A stretch of DNA of 64,000 nt. It comes from Ktedonospora formicarum (lineage in GTDB: Bacteria; Chloroflexota; Ktedonobacteria; Ktedonobacterales; Ktedonobacteraceae). The notes beneath the pieces are model-generated. The model did not search any database. It had not been told where the DNA came from and was given only the letters and a program-made list of their open reading frames with translations. Each line of letters begins with the position of its first letter. The first letter of the stretch is position 1. The position numbers and the translations under genes are program-made. Shown here piece by piece: positions 47,560 to 57,113 of the stretch. Where the stretch lies: contig NZ_BNJF01000001.1 in NCBI RefSeq assembly GCF_016587355.1, positions 1,860,001 through 1,924,000 on the forward strand, read 5' to 3'.

Positions 47560-48585
47560 ATGACATGTGTGGTTTCATTTAACATCCTGGCAGGAGGATA
47601 TAACGTACGTGAGCGGAATAGCAAACGCACACAGCAGATTTGCAGTATTTTGCGTTCAGTTGACCCCGACATTGTAGGTCTCGTTGAAGCGACACATCCT
47701 CATATTCATGAGAAATCCCGCGTTATCGACGAGATTGCGGCGGAGATGGGAATGCAATTAATTATGGGTGGGGACGCCACTCACGCGGGCGATTATCAGT
47801 TAGCGCTCCTGACACGACTGCCTGTATTAGAGACACGCATTCATCCCAGGCCGGGCATCTTGAATAAACCCCTGCTCGAAGTCATAGTCAAAGAGAAGAA
47901 TGGTGAGCGGCTAACAGTCTTTGTTACCCACCTGTGGGCCGCCTTCTCCAAAGGTCGAGGTGGAAACGGATTACGCATGCGCGAAGTGCGCGAAATTCTA
48001 CACATCCTCGCCCCCCTACGGGCTGAGGGAAAACCGCACCTGCTCATGGGCGACTTCAACTCGCTAGCCCCAGGCGAAGCCTTACGAGCAAGTGAGCTGA
48101 TCCGTATTATCGCGCAACAGGATCAGGCACGCCTGGCCAGTGGAGATGATAAATGGGTCAGTGACGGTATTCCATCGCTCAACAACGTGGTACCGCCTCC
48201 CTTGCGCTTCTTAAATCCTCTTCTCAGAGCAATTCCAAGAAGTCAGATCCTCTGTAACCTATTCGACCTGGCGGCTTCGCTCTATGCTCCCAGAGGAAGC
48301 GTCAGGCTGGTACAAGAAGCAGGCTATGTCGACTGCTTCCGCAAGTGGGCGCCAACTGATCCCGGCTTTACCTGTCCAGCGGCGGCTCCGGCAGGGCGAA
48401 TCGATTATATATTCTCTGAACCGGGGTTAGCCAAGCGCCTGGAGCGCTGCCTTCCCCTCGTAATGGGCAATGGCATTCCGGCAAGCCAGGCCAGCGATCA
48501 CCTGGCAATGACCGCAACCTTCGCGAATGAGATAACAGGCACACGCAAGCAGCGTGAGACAAACGCGGTAACCAGCCAGAGTTAA
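47560..48585 (+). CDS. Endonuclease/exonuclease/phosphatase-fold hydrolase
   Basis: 341 aa from ATG 47560 (AAAGGA upstream; a TTG at 47521 is less likely). EEP fold landmarks: VSFNILAGG, the metal Glu in GLVEATHPH, TRLPVLETRIHPRPG, VTHLWAAF, the catalytic LLMGDFNSLAPGE, RIDYIFSEPG and SDHLAMTATF. Such enzymes cleave DNA, sphingolipids or inositol phosphates; the substrate is not clear. No signal peptide. It converges with dnaJ at a bidirectional terminator. Confidence 0.88.
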   Translation: MTCVVSFNILAGGYNVRERNSKRTQQICSILRSVDPDIVGLVEATHPHIHEKSRVIDEIAAEMGMQLIMGGDATHAGDYQLALLTRLPVLETRIHPRPGILNKPLLEVIVKEKNGERLTVFVTHLWAAFSKGRGGNGLRMREVREILHILAPLRAEGKPHLLMGDFNSLAPGEALRASELIRIIAQQDQARLASGDDKWVSDGIPSLNNVVPPPLRFLNPLLRAIPRSQILCNLFDLAASLYAPRGSVRLVQEAGYVDCFRKWAPTDPGFTCPAAAPAGRIDYIFSEPGLAKRLERCLPLVMGNGIPASQASDHLAMTATFANEITGTRKQRETNAVTSQS

Positions 48586-48593
48586 GGGCAAAA

Positions 48594-48626
48594 AAGAAGA
48601 GCCTTTCACTACGAAAGGCTCTTCTT
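48594..48626. terminator. Bidirectional terminator
   Basis: 14-bp arms AAGAAGAGCCTTTC / GAAAGGCTCTTCTT with ACTAC loop, between convergent EEP-fold and dnaJ genes. Confidence 0.88.
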
Positions 48627-48648
48627 GGCATTTATGATCAGGTACGCC

Positions 48649-49791
48649 TTACTGAAAGACATCCTTGGTTTTCTCAAAGAGGTTGCGGAAGATGTTCTTA
48701 TCGTTTTGCTCGCTCTGTTCGCGTTCGAGGCGAGCAAACTCTTCGAGCAAGGACTTCTGTTCTGGCGTTAGATTGGTTGGCGTGACCACCTTAACAATCA
48801 CATGTTGATCGCCACGAGCGCTACTATGGACCACCGGAACACCCATACCTTTGAGGCGGAAGGAGCGATTACTCTGTGTGCCCGCAGGGATCTTGAGCAT
48901 CGTCGTTTTGCCATCCACAGTAGGAACTTCAACCTCGTCGCCAAGCGCGGCTTGCGAGAAGCTAATAGGCAGTTCGAAGAGCACATCGTTGCCCTGGCGC
49001 TTGAAGAAGGGGTGTGTTTTGACGGTGAGCACGACATACAGGTTGCCTGGCGTTCCGCCACGCGAGCTCACCTCACCCTCGCCAGTGACGCGCACATTGA
49101 TACCATCGTCGACGCCAGCAGGGATATTGACGACAACGCGGCGATTATTGCGCACGCGTCCCTGACCCCGACACTTCTCACAGGGGGTCGTAATAACGCG
49201 GCCTTCGCCCCGGCAGCGCTCGCACATCATCACATTCACGAACTGGCCGAAGATAGATTGCTGAACTCGGCGAATCTCACCAGTTCCCTGGCAGGAGGAG
49301 CAGCGGGAGGTTGAGGTTCCGGGCTGAGCACCGGAGCCATGACAACTACCACAGGTCTCCCAGCGAGGTATCTCGATTTCCTTCTGGCATCCGAAAACCG
49401 CTTCTTCAAAGGTAATGGTCAACTCATAGCGAATATCCGCGCCACGCTGGGTACCAGAGCGGCGAGTCGAGCCAGTGCTACCTGCGAAGAAGGTCTCGAA
49501 GAGATCGTTGATACTGCTAAAGCCCTCGAAACCGTTACCGAAGCCCGCGCCAGCGGCACCCGCACCGACACCGGCATGTCCATAGCGATCATAAGCGGCA
49601 CGCTTCTGCGCGTCGCTCAAGACCTCATAAGCTTCATTGACCTCAATAAAACGGGCTTCCGCTCCCTGCTCTTTATTCGCGTCGGGGTGATACTGTTTGG
49701 CAAGGCGGCGGAAGGACTTCTTGATCTCGTCTTCCGTAGCGTTGCGAGACACCCCTAATACTTCATAATAATCTCGTTTATTTGCGGCCAT
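48649..49791 (-). CDS. dnaJ: Chaperone DnaJ
   Basis: 380 aa type I Hsp40. J domain with HPD (YHPDANKEQ), G/F-rich linker (GAGAAGAGFGNGFEGF), four zinc repeats CGSCHGSG, CSSCQGTG, CERCRGEG and CEKCRGQG, and C-terminal substrate-binding domains. It stimulates DnaK. AAAGGACC lies before the ATG. A hairpin after dnaK and a 280-base gap suggest separate transcription from dnaK. Confidence 0.97.
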   Translation of the reverse strand: MAANKRDYYEVLGVSRNATEDEIKKSFRRLAKQYHPDANKEQGAEARFIEVNEAYEVLSDAQKRAAYDRYGHAGVGAGAAGAGFGNGFEGFSSINDLFETFFAGSTGSTRRSGTQRGADIRYELTITFEEAVFGCQKEIEIPRWETCGSCHGSGAQPGTSTSRCSSCQGTGEIRRVQQSIFGQFVNVMMCERCRGEGRVITTPCEKCRGQGRVRNNRRVVVNIPAGVDDGINVRVTGEGEVSSRGGTPGNLYVVLTVKTHPFFKRQGNDVLFELPISFSQAALGDEVEVPTVDGKTTMLKIPAGTQSNRSFRLKGMGVPVVHSSARGDQHVIVKVVTPTNLTPEQKSLLEEFARLEREQSEQNDKNIFRNLFEKTKDVFQ

Positions 49792-50036
49792 CTACTGGTC
49801 CTTTACCGTCAGAAACAGGGCGCGTTCTTGAGCGCGCAACTGGATAACATCCAAACAGTTGAAGAGAAGGCAGTGATAAAGTAATGCATCAATTAACAAG
49901 CTTACACCATAGACAAAAGATACGCAATGGCTGTAGTACCTGAAAATGGCTGTGCCTATGCGAAAACCTGAATGCTAGCCTCATTAGTAATATCGGTTCT
50001 CGCGTCAGAATGTAGAGGATAAGGAAGAAAGAAGGG

Positions 50037-50065
50037 GAGGGTACTACTGCTAGAGTAGTACCCTC
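50037..50065 (-). terminator. dnaK terminator
   Basis: GAGGGTACTACT ... AGTAGTACCCTC; the minus strand continues CCCCTTCTTTCTTCC. It lies just past the dnaK stop. A half cloverleaf repeat sits at about 49956-49975 in the dnaK-dnaJ gap. Confidence 0.75.
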
Positions 50066-50073
50066 GGGCCTTA

Positions 50074-51966
50074 TTACATCTCTTTGTATTCGCCCTCGAT
50101 GGTATCATCGGTGGCGCTTTCTCCCTGAGACGCTCCGGTATCAGCGGTCGCGCCCGCTTCGGCACCGGGGCGATAGATGGACTCGCTGATCTTGTAGAAG
50201 GACTGCTCGAGAGCTTCGCGAGAGGACTTCACGCGCTCAATATCATCGGTCGCGAGTGCGGCACGCACATCGCCGATCTTCGACTCTAGTTCACCCTTCT
50301 GCTCAGAGCTGAGGCGATCACCAAGCTCGGAGAGGGCCTTCTCAGAGCGATAGGCCACACTATCGGCCTGGTTGCGCTCCTCGACCTCTTCTTTACGGCG
50401 CTTGTCATCGGCGGCATGAGCCTCGGCATCATTGACCATCTGATTGATCTGCTCTTTGCTCAGGCCGCTGGAAGGATGGATGGTGATCTTCTGCTCACGA
50501 TTGGTTCCCTTATCACGTGCGGAGACGTTCACAATACCGTTCGCGTCGATGTCGAACGTCACCTCGATCTGGGGAACGCCACGAGGAGCAGGTGGAATAC
50601 CGTCCAGGATAAAGCTACCAAGCGAGCGGTTATCCTTGGCGAACTCACGCTCACCCTGGAGCACATTCACCTCGACACTAGGCTGATTATCGCTGGCAGT
50701 CGAGAAGATCTGGCTCTTCTGGGTTGGGATGGTTGTGTTACGCTCGATTAGGCGAGTGAAGACACCACCATATGTCTCAATACCCAGGGACAGCGGGGTC
50801 ACATCAAGCAGCAGCACGTCTTTGACGTCGCCCGTGAGGACACCAGCCTGTACGGCTGCGCCGATAGCTACAACCTCGTCAGGATTGACGCCACGATGAG
50901 GCTCGCGGTCGAAGATGCGGCGTACCAGGGCCTGTACAGCAGGCATGCGCGTCTGACCACCGACCAGGACAACCTCGTTGATATCGCCAGGGCGCATACT
51001 GGCGTCAGAGAGCGCCTGCATTACCGGCTTGCGGGACTTCTCAACCAGGTCCTCGGTCAACTGCTCCAATTTGGAGCGAGAGAGAGTCATGGTCAGGTGT
51101 TTAGGACCGCTGGCATCGGCGGTAATGAAGGGCAGGTTGACTTCCGTCTGCATGGAGCTAGACAGCTCTTTTTTCGCCTTCTCAGCAGCTTCTTTCAAGC
51201 GCTGAAGGGCCATACGATCCTGGCGCAGGTCGATGGACTGCTCCTTGCGGAACTCATCGGCGAGCCAGTTGATGATGCGCTGGTCGAAGTCATCACCGCC
51301 AAGGTGTGTATCGCCATTGGTACTCTTCACCTCGAAGACGCCATCGCCCAGTTCCAGGTTAGAGATATCGAAGGTACCGCCACCAAGGTCATAGACCGCG
51401 ATACGCTCATCTTTCTTTTTATCGAGGCCATAGGCCAAAGAAGCCGCTGTCGGCTCGTTGATGATACGCAGGACTTCGAGACCAGCAATGCGGCCCGAAT
51501 CGCGTGTAGCCTGGCGCTGTGCATCGTTAAAGTAGGCAGGAACGGTAATCACGGCCTGTGTTACACGTTCACCAAGATAGGACTCGGCATCAGACTTCAG
51601 CTTCTGCAAGATCATGGCCGAAATTTCCGGGGGGCTATACTGCTTCCCCTGGACCTCAACCCAGGCGTCGCCGTTGTTGGCACGGACGACCTTGAAGGGA
51701 ACGATACGCTTGTCACGGTCGACCTCGGGATCATCGAACTTGCGACCCATGAAGCGCTTGATGGAATAGACTGTATGTTCGGGGTTGGTGATAGCCTGGC
51801 GTTTCGCGACCTCACCAACGAGGCGTTCACCATTTTTGTTGATAGCAACAATAGAGGGGGTAGTTCGAGCACCCTCAGCGTTAGGAATAACGACAGGCTC
51901 GCCGCCTTCCATAACAGCAACACAAGAGTTTGTGGTTCCCAGATCGATACCGATTACCTTTGGCAC
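50074..51966 (-). CDS. dnaK: Chaperone DnaK (Hsp70)
   Basis: 630 aa. ATPase domain: [48 protein letters not shown]. Substrate domain and lid follow to the Gly/Thr-rich end GEYKEM. AGGAGG precedes the ATG. It lies downstream of hrcA on the same strand with three palindromic repeats between; grpE, which usually separates these genes, is absent from the window. Confidence 0.98.
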   Translation of the reverse strand: MPKVIGIDLGTTNSCVAVMEGGEPVVIPNAEGARTTPSIVAINKNGERLVGEVAKRQAITNPEHTVYSIKRFMGRKFDDPEVDRDKRIVPFKVVRANNGDAWVEVQGKQYSPPEISAMILQKLKSDAESYLGERVTQAVITVPAYFNDAQRQATRDSGRIAGLEVLRIINEPTAASLAYGLDKKKDERIAVYDLGGGTFDISNLELGDGVFEVKSTNGDTHLGGDDFDQRIINWLADEFRKEQSIDLRQDRMALQRLKEAAEKAKKELSSSMQTEVNLPFITADASGPKHLTMTLSRSKLEQLTEDLVEKSRKPVMQALSDASMRPGDINEVVLVGGQTRMPAVQALVRRIFDREPHRGVNPDEVVAIGAAVQAGVLTGDVKDVLLLDVTPLSLGIETYGGVFTRLIERNTTIPTQKSQIFSTASDNQPSVEVNVLQGEREFAKDNRSLGSFILDGIPPAPRGVPQIEVTFDIDANGIVNVSARDKGTNREQKITIHPSSGLSKEQINQMVNDAEAHAADDKRRKEEVEERNQADSVAYRSEKALSELGDRLSSEQKGELESKIGDVRAALATDDIERVKSSREALEQSFYKISESIYRPGAEAGATADTGASQGESATDDTIEGEYKEM

Positions 51967-52025
51967 GGTTGCCTCCTAATAAGCAATTTGTATAATCATC
52001 AAAACGAAATCTAGGGCTTTCTGCT

Positions 52026-52190
52026 CATTCGGCTGAGCGCAGCTAGCCACCGATTGGCGGCGTTGCCGAATGCCTTAGAGCCTTCTGCTCATTCGGCTGA
52101 GCGCAGCTAGCCACCACTTGGCAGCATTGCCGAATGCCTCAGAGCACTCTTCTCATTCGCCTGACCACCAACTGGTAGCGTTAGCGAATG
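52026..52190 (-). repeat. Three tandem palindromic repeats between hrcA and dnaK
   Basis: Units start at 52026, 52090 and 52154 (period 64). Each is closed by CATTCGGC / GCCGAATG (third: CATTCGCC / GCGAATG). On the minus strand the interior reads AACGCCGCC-AATC-GGTGGCTAGC-TGCGCTCAG, clearly related to the cloverleaf family interior, but with a different closing stem. Confidence 0.85.
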
Positions 52191-52224
52191 CCAAAGAACT
52201 TGCCGCTCAATTATCTGAGCGCCT

Positions 52225-53279
52225 TTAGCCATAGAGCTCGGATAGAAGTTCATTCATAACATTAGCCATATAGCGCACGACGGCGATAGCGCGGTCATAC
52301 TGCATGCGAGTTGGACCAATAACACCGAGCAGACCGCCAACTTTGCCTTCCTGACCATAGCGTGCTACGACTAAACTGACATCTTTCATCTCTTCCCACT
52401 GGTTCTCGCCCCGATAATTACCTGGACCCCATCGGACGGTTGTGAGCGCAGATGTGTAGCAAGCGCGGGTAAGAGGCGATTCTGTTCCAGCACCTCAAGA
52501 ACATTACGCATACGTTCGTTGCGTACAGCCTCTGGACCTAAACGGCTGTATTCTGGTTGCTCCAGAATATTGATCACCCCCTCGCGATAGAAGACATCGC
52601 CAAAGAGGTCGCCATGCTGTTCCAAAATACGGCAGATCGTATGCGTGACAAGCTGCTCCACTGGTGTGAAATCGAGTTGGGTCGCCAGAGCGGCTATCTC
52701 GGAAGCGTTTCGCTCCGCGAATAGCTCATTAAGGCGCATCGACATAGCACTCAATTCCTCCTGGCGAATGGGTCGATCCAGCAACAAACGTTGCTGCTTC
52801 ACTGAACCATCCGTCAGCACCAGAACCATATGAGCAGCCAGTTCTGTTACCGCCAGAATCTCAAAATGCTTCAGGCTCCCCTCATTGGAACGAGGAGGCG
52901 TCATAATTGCCGCGCTATGTAGTAGACGCGCCATTACCGAAGCAGTCAGTCGTACCCACTGATCCAATTGGTCTTGCACCTGGTAAAACTGGTGGCGAAT
53001 GAGACGTTGCTCATCGAGTGATAGTGCCGACTCACGCATCAGATGTTCGACAAAATAGCGATAGCCCAGATCAGTCGGGACACGCCCTGCGGAAGTGTGA
53101 GGCTGATAGATCAGGTTCGCCTCCTCCAGACCAGCTAATTCGTGGCGGACAGTAGCGGAACTAAACTTCAGACCATACTTGCGCACAAGCGTCTCAGACG
53201 CAACAGGTGTTGCCATATGAATATATTCTTCGACCAATGCCCGCAAAATCTGTTGCTTGCGCTGACTCAAAGGTGTCAT
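52225..53279 (-). CDS. hrcA: Heat-shock repressor HrcA, frame broken near 3' end
   Basis: Winged-helix repressor of heat-shock genes that binds CIRCE operators. Start ATG 53279 gives MTPLSQRKQQILRAL, typical of HrcA; the longer frame to 53357 covers the promoter. Seen: EYIHMATPVASETL, FSSATVRHELAGLEEANLIYQPHTSAGRVPTDLGYRYFV. The frame stops at 52386 after VQVIIGARTSGKR, but another frame continues ENQWEEMKDVSLVVARYG, GLLGVIGPTRMQYDRAI and ends at 52225, the expected HrcA C terminus. One extra G in GGGG (about 52413-52416) restores about 351 codons. Because HrcA is well kept in heat-shock operons, a sequence undercall is likely. Confidence 0.93.
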
Positions 53280-53328
53280 GGAACGGCCCTCGATAGTCAA
53301 CAGGCACCGGTCCGTGACATCACAGCGT

Positions 53329-53357
53329 GATATGTAGGATGATACAATGCTTGTCAA
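53329..53357 (-). promoter_or_regulatory. Second hrcA promoter candidate
   Basis: Minus strand TTGACA (53357-53352) with a weak -10 (TACATA/CATATC) 15-17 bases on. Lies downstream of the CIRCE-like element. Confidence 0.4.
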
Positions 53358-53366
53358 CTCTGATTG

Positions 53367-53393
53367 CTAGCAGTCTCGACGTGAGACTGCAAA
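53367..53393. promoter_or_regulatory. Variant CIRCE operator of hrcA
   Basis: CTAGCAGTC - 9 bases - GACTGCAAA. Against the CIRCE consensus TTAGCACTC-N9-GAGTGCTAA it matches 14 of 18 positions with the exact spacing, and the C-to-G change in the left arm is compensated by G-to-C in the right. It covers the predicted start of the upstream promoter, the classic CIRCE location. Confidence 0.75.
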
Positions 53394-53396
53394 CAA

Positions 53397-53426
53397 AGAA
53401 TAGCACTCGTCGGGGTACATTGTCAA
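53397..53426 (-). promoter_or_regulatory. hrcA promoter with second CIRCE-like half-site
   Basis: Minus strand TTGACA (53426-53421), 18-base spacer, TATTCT (53402-53397). On the plus strand ATAGCACTC - 9 bases - CATTGTCAA (53400-53426) overlaps it and matches CIRCE at 13 of 18 positions, mostly in the left arm. Confidence 0.55.
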
Positions 53427-53529
53427 GACCTACATATAAAGGGTTTCAGCACAGAAGTAAAGCACTTTGCAGCAGAGAGAAGATGAGAAACCTCCTGATG
53501 CCGATGATTCATCGAGGAAAGCAAAGAGA

Positions 53530-53558
53530 AGGGCAGGTTGGAGAAACCAACCTGCCCT
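53530..53558 (-). terminator. Terminator after PBP copy 1
   Basis: AGGGCAGGTTGG ... CCAACCTGCCCT, with TTCTCTTTGCTTT following on the minus strand. Nearly the same hairpin follows the other PBP gene. Confidence 0.8.
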
Positions 53559-53576
53559 GCAAAGAAGTCGCTAAAG

Positions 53577-56500
53577 CTATGGTACGAGAGGCACATCCTC
53601 TTTGGTAGGCAACAGCATATCATTGAAACCGCCAGGACGCCTCCTTTTGCCACCTCCTCCATGATTATCCGTGTCCTTCGGCGGAGTCACGCCCTTGACT
53701 GTTGGCGACTGACCATCAATGACCCAGTCACACTGCCCACTCCCTGCCAGTCCATCAACTGGGGAAAGGTTACAGGAAATGCTCACCCCTGATGGCTTCT
53801 CGAACGTCGTAGGTCCCTTCAAACCAACTGCGGTCTGATTATAGACATCTTTGGGGCAACTAATCTGAGCTTGCATAGAGGCATTGATCGCTGCACAGGA
53901 GCGACCCGAGGCATATTCCATGACCGCATGCCAGATTGGGGCAGCACCAGTGATACCTACCACCCCATCATTCATAGGCTTACTATTAGCGTTGCCTGAC
54001 CAAACACCAACGGCAATTTTCGGTGTATAACCAATCGCCCAGTTGTCAACAAAGTTCTCTGTGGTACCTGTTTTCGCCGCTACCTGATAATTGGTGCAAC
54101 TCGGATAGGGTGGGCTCTGACCACAGGAATTGCCCTCCATATCATAGAACGAAAGGTCATGGTCGCCAGGGAACTCACGAGCGCGAGAGGGTTCGTCTGT
54201 CAGCACAGAAGTCAGCATGTAATTGACCTGGCTGGAGAAGACGCGCGTCCCCTTTATCTTTGAGGTATCCTGATGTAAGAGGTTATGCCCATAATTGTCC
54301 CAGACATCGAGGATACTTGTATAGGGAATATGCACTCCATCATTAGCAAAGGTCTGATAGGCACTCGTCATCTCTAGCGGTGTGATACCAGCCGTACCCA
54401 GCACCATACTCACGCCCTCACAAGTATAGAGCCCTTTACATCTAATATCTGGATCGTTTTCCCTAGCCTTCACTTCGGCATCAATGCCAGTAATGCCCAT
54501 CATCCGAGCATTGTTGACCACATTATTGAGACCGGCGTAGGTGATAGCCTTGACGGCAGGAATGTTGAACGAATTCTCCAACGATTGGCGAATCGTTGCC
54601 TGCATCCCGGCAATGTTATTGGCCTTGCCACCGTAATCGGTGGGGTGATAGGTATCATCGTTCTTTATGCCTGACGAGCCGCCATTTGGGAAATAGGAAT
54701 TAATATCAGGCAGGATAATGCCAGGATTCCAGCCCATTTGGAAGGTGGTCGCATACACAATAGGTTTGAAAGTCGAACCCGGCTGACGCGTAGAGGTCGT
54801 TACATTGACGGGTCCCGCTACTTCTTTATTCTCGCTCGGCTTATTGTAATCGACACTCCCATTCATCGCCAGAACTTCGCCATTCTTGGCATTGATCACA
54901 ACCACAGCACTATCATTGACCCCCAGGTCTTTATTCAACCTAGCGAAGGTTCCAGCAAAGCTACCAAACTTCTGATAGGAAGGCTGGGTAATAAAGTACT
55001 TGGAGGCGCTCTCAACGTACTTTTGCAGCGTCATATCAAGCGTAGTGCGAATGTTGAAGCCGCCAGTCAGGAAGAGGCGCGCACCCAATTGATTATCGCC
55101 ATGCCCAAGCATCTGTACGGCCTGATTTGTCACCCAATCAACAAAGTGTGGCGCTTTCTTCACCGGAGTATAAGGCTTGAACTTCCAGGAAGCAGTGAGC
55201 TTCTCTGCCTGCTGGATCATGTCATTATTCAGGGGCTTGCCGCCAACGGTGACCGTCCCCATATCCAGCATATTATTAAGCACGTCTTTCTGACGTCCCA
55301 GGGCGGCCTTAAATGTATCCTCGTTAATGGAAGGATCGAATAATGTTGGGTTATTAGGAATAGCGGCCAGTAGCGAGGCCCGCGCCAGTCCAAGGAGAGG
55401 ATCTTCTTTGCCCTTGGAGTTGAGGCTCAGCTTTGAAATGGCAGGCGTACACTTGAAGGTCTTCTTGTCGCAAGTAGGTTGCAAGCCGAAGTAATGCTGG
55501 ACGGCTGATTCGATGCCTAGATCCTGAGCCCCATAAGGGACGCTATTAAAGTACATCTCCAGGATCTTCCACTTGGGATACTGTTGCGTCATCCCCAACG
55601 CCAGAGTCGCCTCAACCAGTTTACGTGTGTAATCGACCTGATCATTTCCAGTCAGGTTCTTAATCACCTGCTGCGTAATGGTACTACCACCACCACTACG
55701 AGTCACAGCGGAACGGAGAATGCCCTGTGGATCAACACCGGCATTTTCCCAGAAGGTGCGGTCCTCAATGGCAACCTGGGCTTGCTGCAAGATCTCTGGG
55801 ATATCCTTATAGGAAACAGGAGTCAGGCGGCCCTTACTGCCCGTACTCTGGTCATAGCTCTCCGCGATAAGTTGATTGTTACGGTCATAAATACGCGTGG
55901 TCTGAGGATTCGCCATGTTCGCAATCCCTGAGACCTGGGTTGACTCCTTCTGGTAATAGTTATAGCTGTAGAGGCCACCCAGGGAGGAACCCATCAGACC
56001 AATAGTTGCCAGAATGATGGCGGCAATACCAGCAATCTTGCCAATACCAAATTGCTCACGCTGCCAGCGATCACGACGACGACGCATCCTATACGCCACA
56101 CGTGTACTTAGCGAACGTTTCCAGGGAGTATTTCCTTTGGGCTGATCCTGGATAGTAGGAAGCATGCCCTGGGGACGCTGCGGATGATACAGTGCCATCG
56201 GCGGCTCAGGTTGCGTGTAGCGATTGCGTCCCATCGCGCTCATCTTACCCGAGACCTGCTTTACAAACCGCATCATATCAAAGCCTCTGCCTTGCTGCTG
56301 CGGACTCGCCGGAGCGAAACTTTGCGGCGAGGGAGCCTGCGGCGGCTGTTGCTGTTGAGACCTCGTTGGCAGGAATTGCGATGATGGATTTCTCGGGTTG
56401 CTCGGAATTGGTGAAAACTGCGCGGGTGCGCCAGAACCTGGAGCAGGACGCTGGAGCGTCCGCCCAGCAAGCGGATCGGGTCCGAGCGCTGGCGACTGCG

Positions 56501-56621
56501 GTTCAAGTGGCGGTGACTGCTGCTGGCGATAACTGCTCAGCAAACCACCGCCCTTCTTAACCGGTCCCTGATTTGGAGGTGCGCCAGTATTAGTATCTGG
56601 CTGATTCCAGGAGTTACTCAT
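53577..56621 (-). CDS. Class A penicillin-binding protein (PBP1A-type), copy 1
   Basis: 1014 aa bifunctional murein polymerase. A long Pro/Gln-rich cytoplasmic N terminus (1-190) precedes one membrane helix (KIAGIAAIILATIGLMGSSL). The GT51 glycosyltransferase has EDRTFWENAGVDPQGI, GGSTITQQVIKNL and KWKILEMYFNSVPYG. The transpeptidase has SxxK in RQPGSTFKPIVYA, SxN in ENSFNIPAVKA and KTGTTENFVDNWAIGYTP. The C terminus is Gly/Arg/Lys-rich. AAGAAGGGGAG precedes the ATG. Tandem paralogue of 57114-60227. Confidence 0.95.
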   Translation of the reverse strand: MSNSWNQPDTNTGAPPNQGPVKKGGGLLSSYRQQQSPPLEPQSPALGPDPLAGRTLQRPAPGSGAPAQFSPIPSNPRNPSSQFLPTRSQQQQPPQAPSPQSFAPASPQQQGRGFDMMRFVKQVSGKMSAMGRNRYTQPEPPMALYHPQRPQGMLPTIQDQPKGNTPWKRSLSTRVAYRMRRRRDRWQREQFGIGKIAGIAAIILATIGLMGSSLGGLYSYNYYQKESTQVSGIANMANPQTTRIYDRNNQLIAESYDQSTGSKGRLTPVSYKDIPEILQQAQVAIEDRTFWENAGVDPQGILRSAVTRSGGGSTITQQVIKNLTGNDQVDYTRKLVEATLALGMTQQYPKWKILEMYFNSVPYGAQDLGIESAVQHYFGLQPTCDKKTFKCTPAISKLSLNSKGKEDPLLGLARASLLAAIPNNPTLFDPSINEDTFKAALGRQKDVLNNMLDMGTVTVGGKPLNNDMIQQAEKLTASWKFKPYTPVKKAPHFVDWVTNQAVQMLGHGDNQLGARLFLTGGFNIRTTLDMTLQKYVESASKYFITQPSYQKFGSFAGTFARLNKDLGVNDSAVVVINAKNGEVLAMNGSVDYNKPSENKEVAGPVNVTTSTRQPGSTFKPIVYATTFQMGWNPGIILPDINSYFPNGGSSGIKNDDTYHPTDYGGKANNIAGMQATIRQSLENSFNIPAVKAITYAGLNNVVNNARMMGITGIDAEVKARENDPDIRCKGLYTCEGVSMVLGTAGITPLEMTSAYQTFANDGVHIPYTSILDVWDNYGHNLLHQDTSKIKGTRVFSSQVNYMLTSVLTDEPSRAREFPGDHDLSFYDMEGNSCGQSPPYPSCTNYQVAAKTGTTENFVDNWAIGYTPKIAVGVWSGNANSKPMNDGVVGITGAAPIWHAVMEYASGRSCAAINASMQAQISCPKDVYNQTAVGLKGPTTFEKPSGVSISCNLSPVDGLAGSGQCDWVIDGQSPTVKGVTPPKDTDNHGGGGKRRRPGGFNDMLLPTKEDVPLVP

Positions 56622-57066
56622 ATGCTCCCCTTCTTTCCGGCGGCAGCTTATGAATAGTGCATCGATTTGAGCTCACGAGAACTATCCTACAGGTAATTAC
56701 CACTTTGCACCTGGTGCGATAGCGCTGCGCCAAAATATTCATTGATTTCAATGTATGCGGTCCAAAAAAAACGTTTTCTACTTCTCACTACAATCTCAGA
56801 AGGTATTCTACTAGCATTTCTATGCATTTCCCAGCCACCCATGACCCCATTACTGATATCCTCTCAAACCTCCACAATTCCCCTAATTACCTATAAGAAC
56901 GGATCAGAACAAACAAGTTAACGAAAGGAGCCATTGGTAATCAGGCAATAAACGCACTATATCTATTGACATTAGTTCATATCACAAATCAAAGGAGCTA
57001 TCTCACAGTGTATCGTCGCTAATAGTACTAATCTGATGAGTATGGCAGTAAGAGCAATAAAGAAAA
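56622..57066. other. Intergenic region upstream of PBP copy 1
   Basis: AT-rich, no gene. On the minus strand CCGTTCTTATAGGTAATTAG (about 56891-56910) resembles CCGTCCTTATAGGTGATTGG upstream of the other copy (60497-60516), so promoter DNA was duplicated with the gene. Confidence 0.5.
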
Positions 57067-57098
57067 GGGCAGGCTGGAGAAGACCAGCCTGCCCTTGA
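57067..57098 (-). terminator. Terminator after PBP copy 2
   Basis: 13-bp arms AAGGGCAGGCTGG / CCAGCCTGCCCTT with a 6-base loop, 16 bases past the gene; TTTCTTTAT follows on the minus strand. Confidence 0.85.
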
Positions 57099-57113
57099 AA
57101 TGGAAACTACTAG

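Noticed and set aside
50896..52014. 372-codon plus-strand open frame
   Set aside because: It is exactly antisense to dnaK; conserved Hsp70 motifs on the minus strand explain it.
52026..52190. Possible CRISPR array
   Set aside because: Only three long palindromic units with no short direct repeats plus unique spacers and no cas genes.
54738..55343. 201-codon plus-strand open frame
   Set aside because: Antisense to PBP copy 1, with an equivalent shadow in copy 2.
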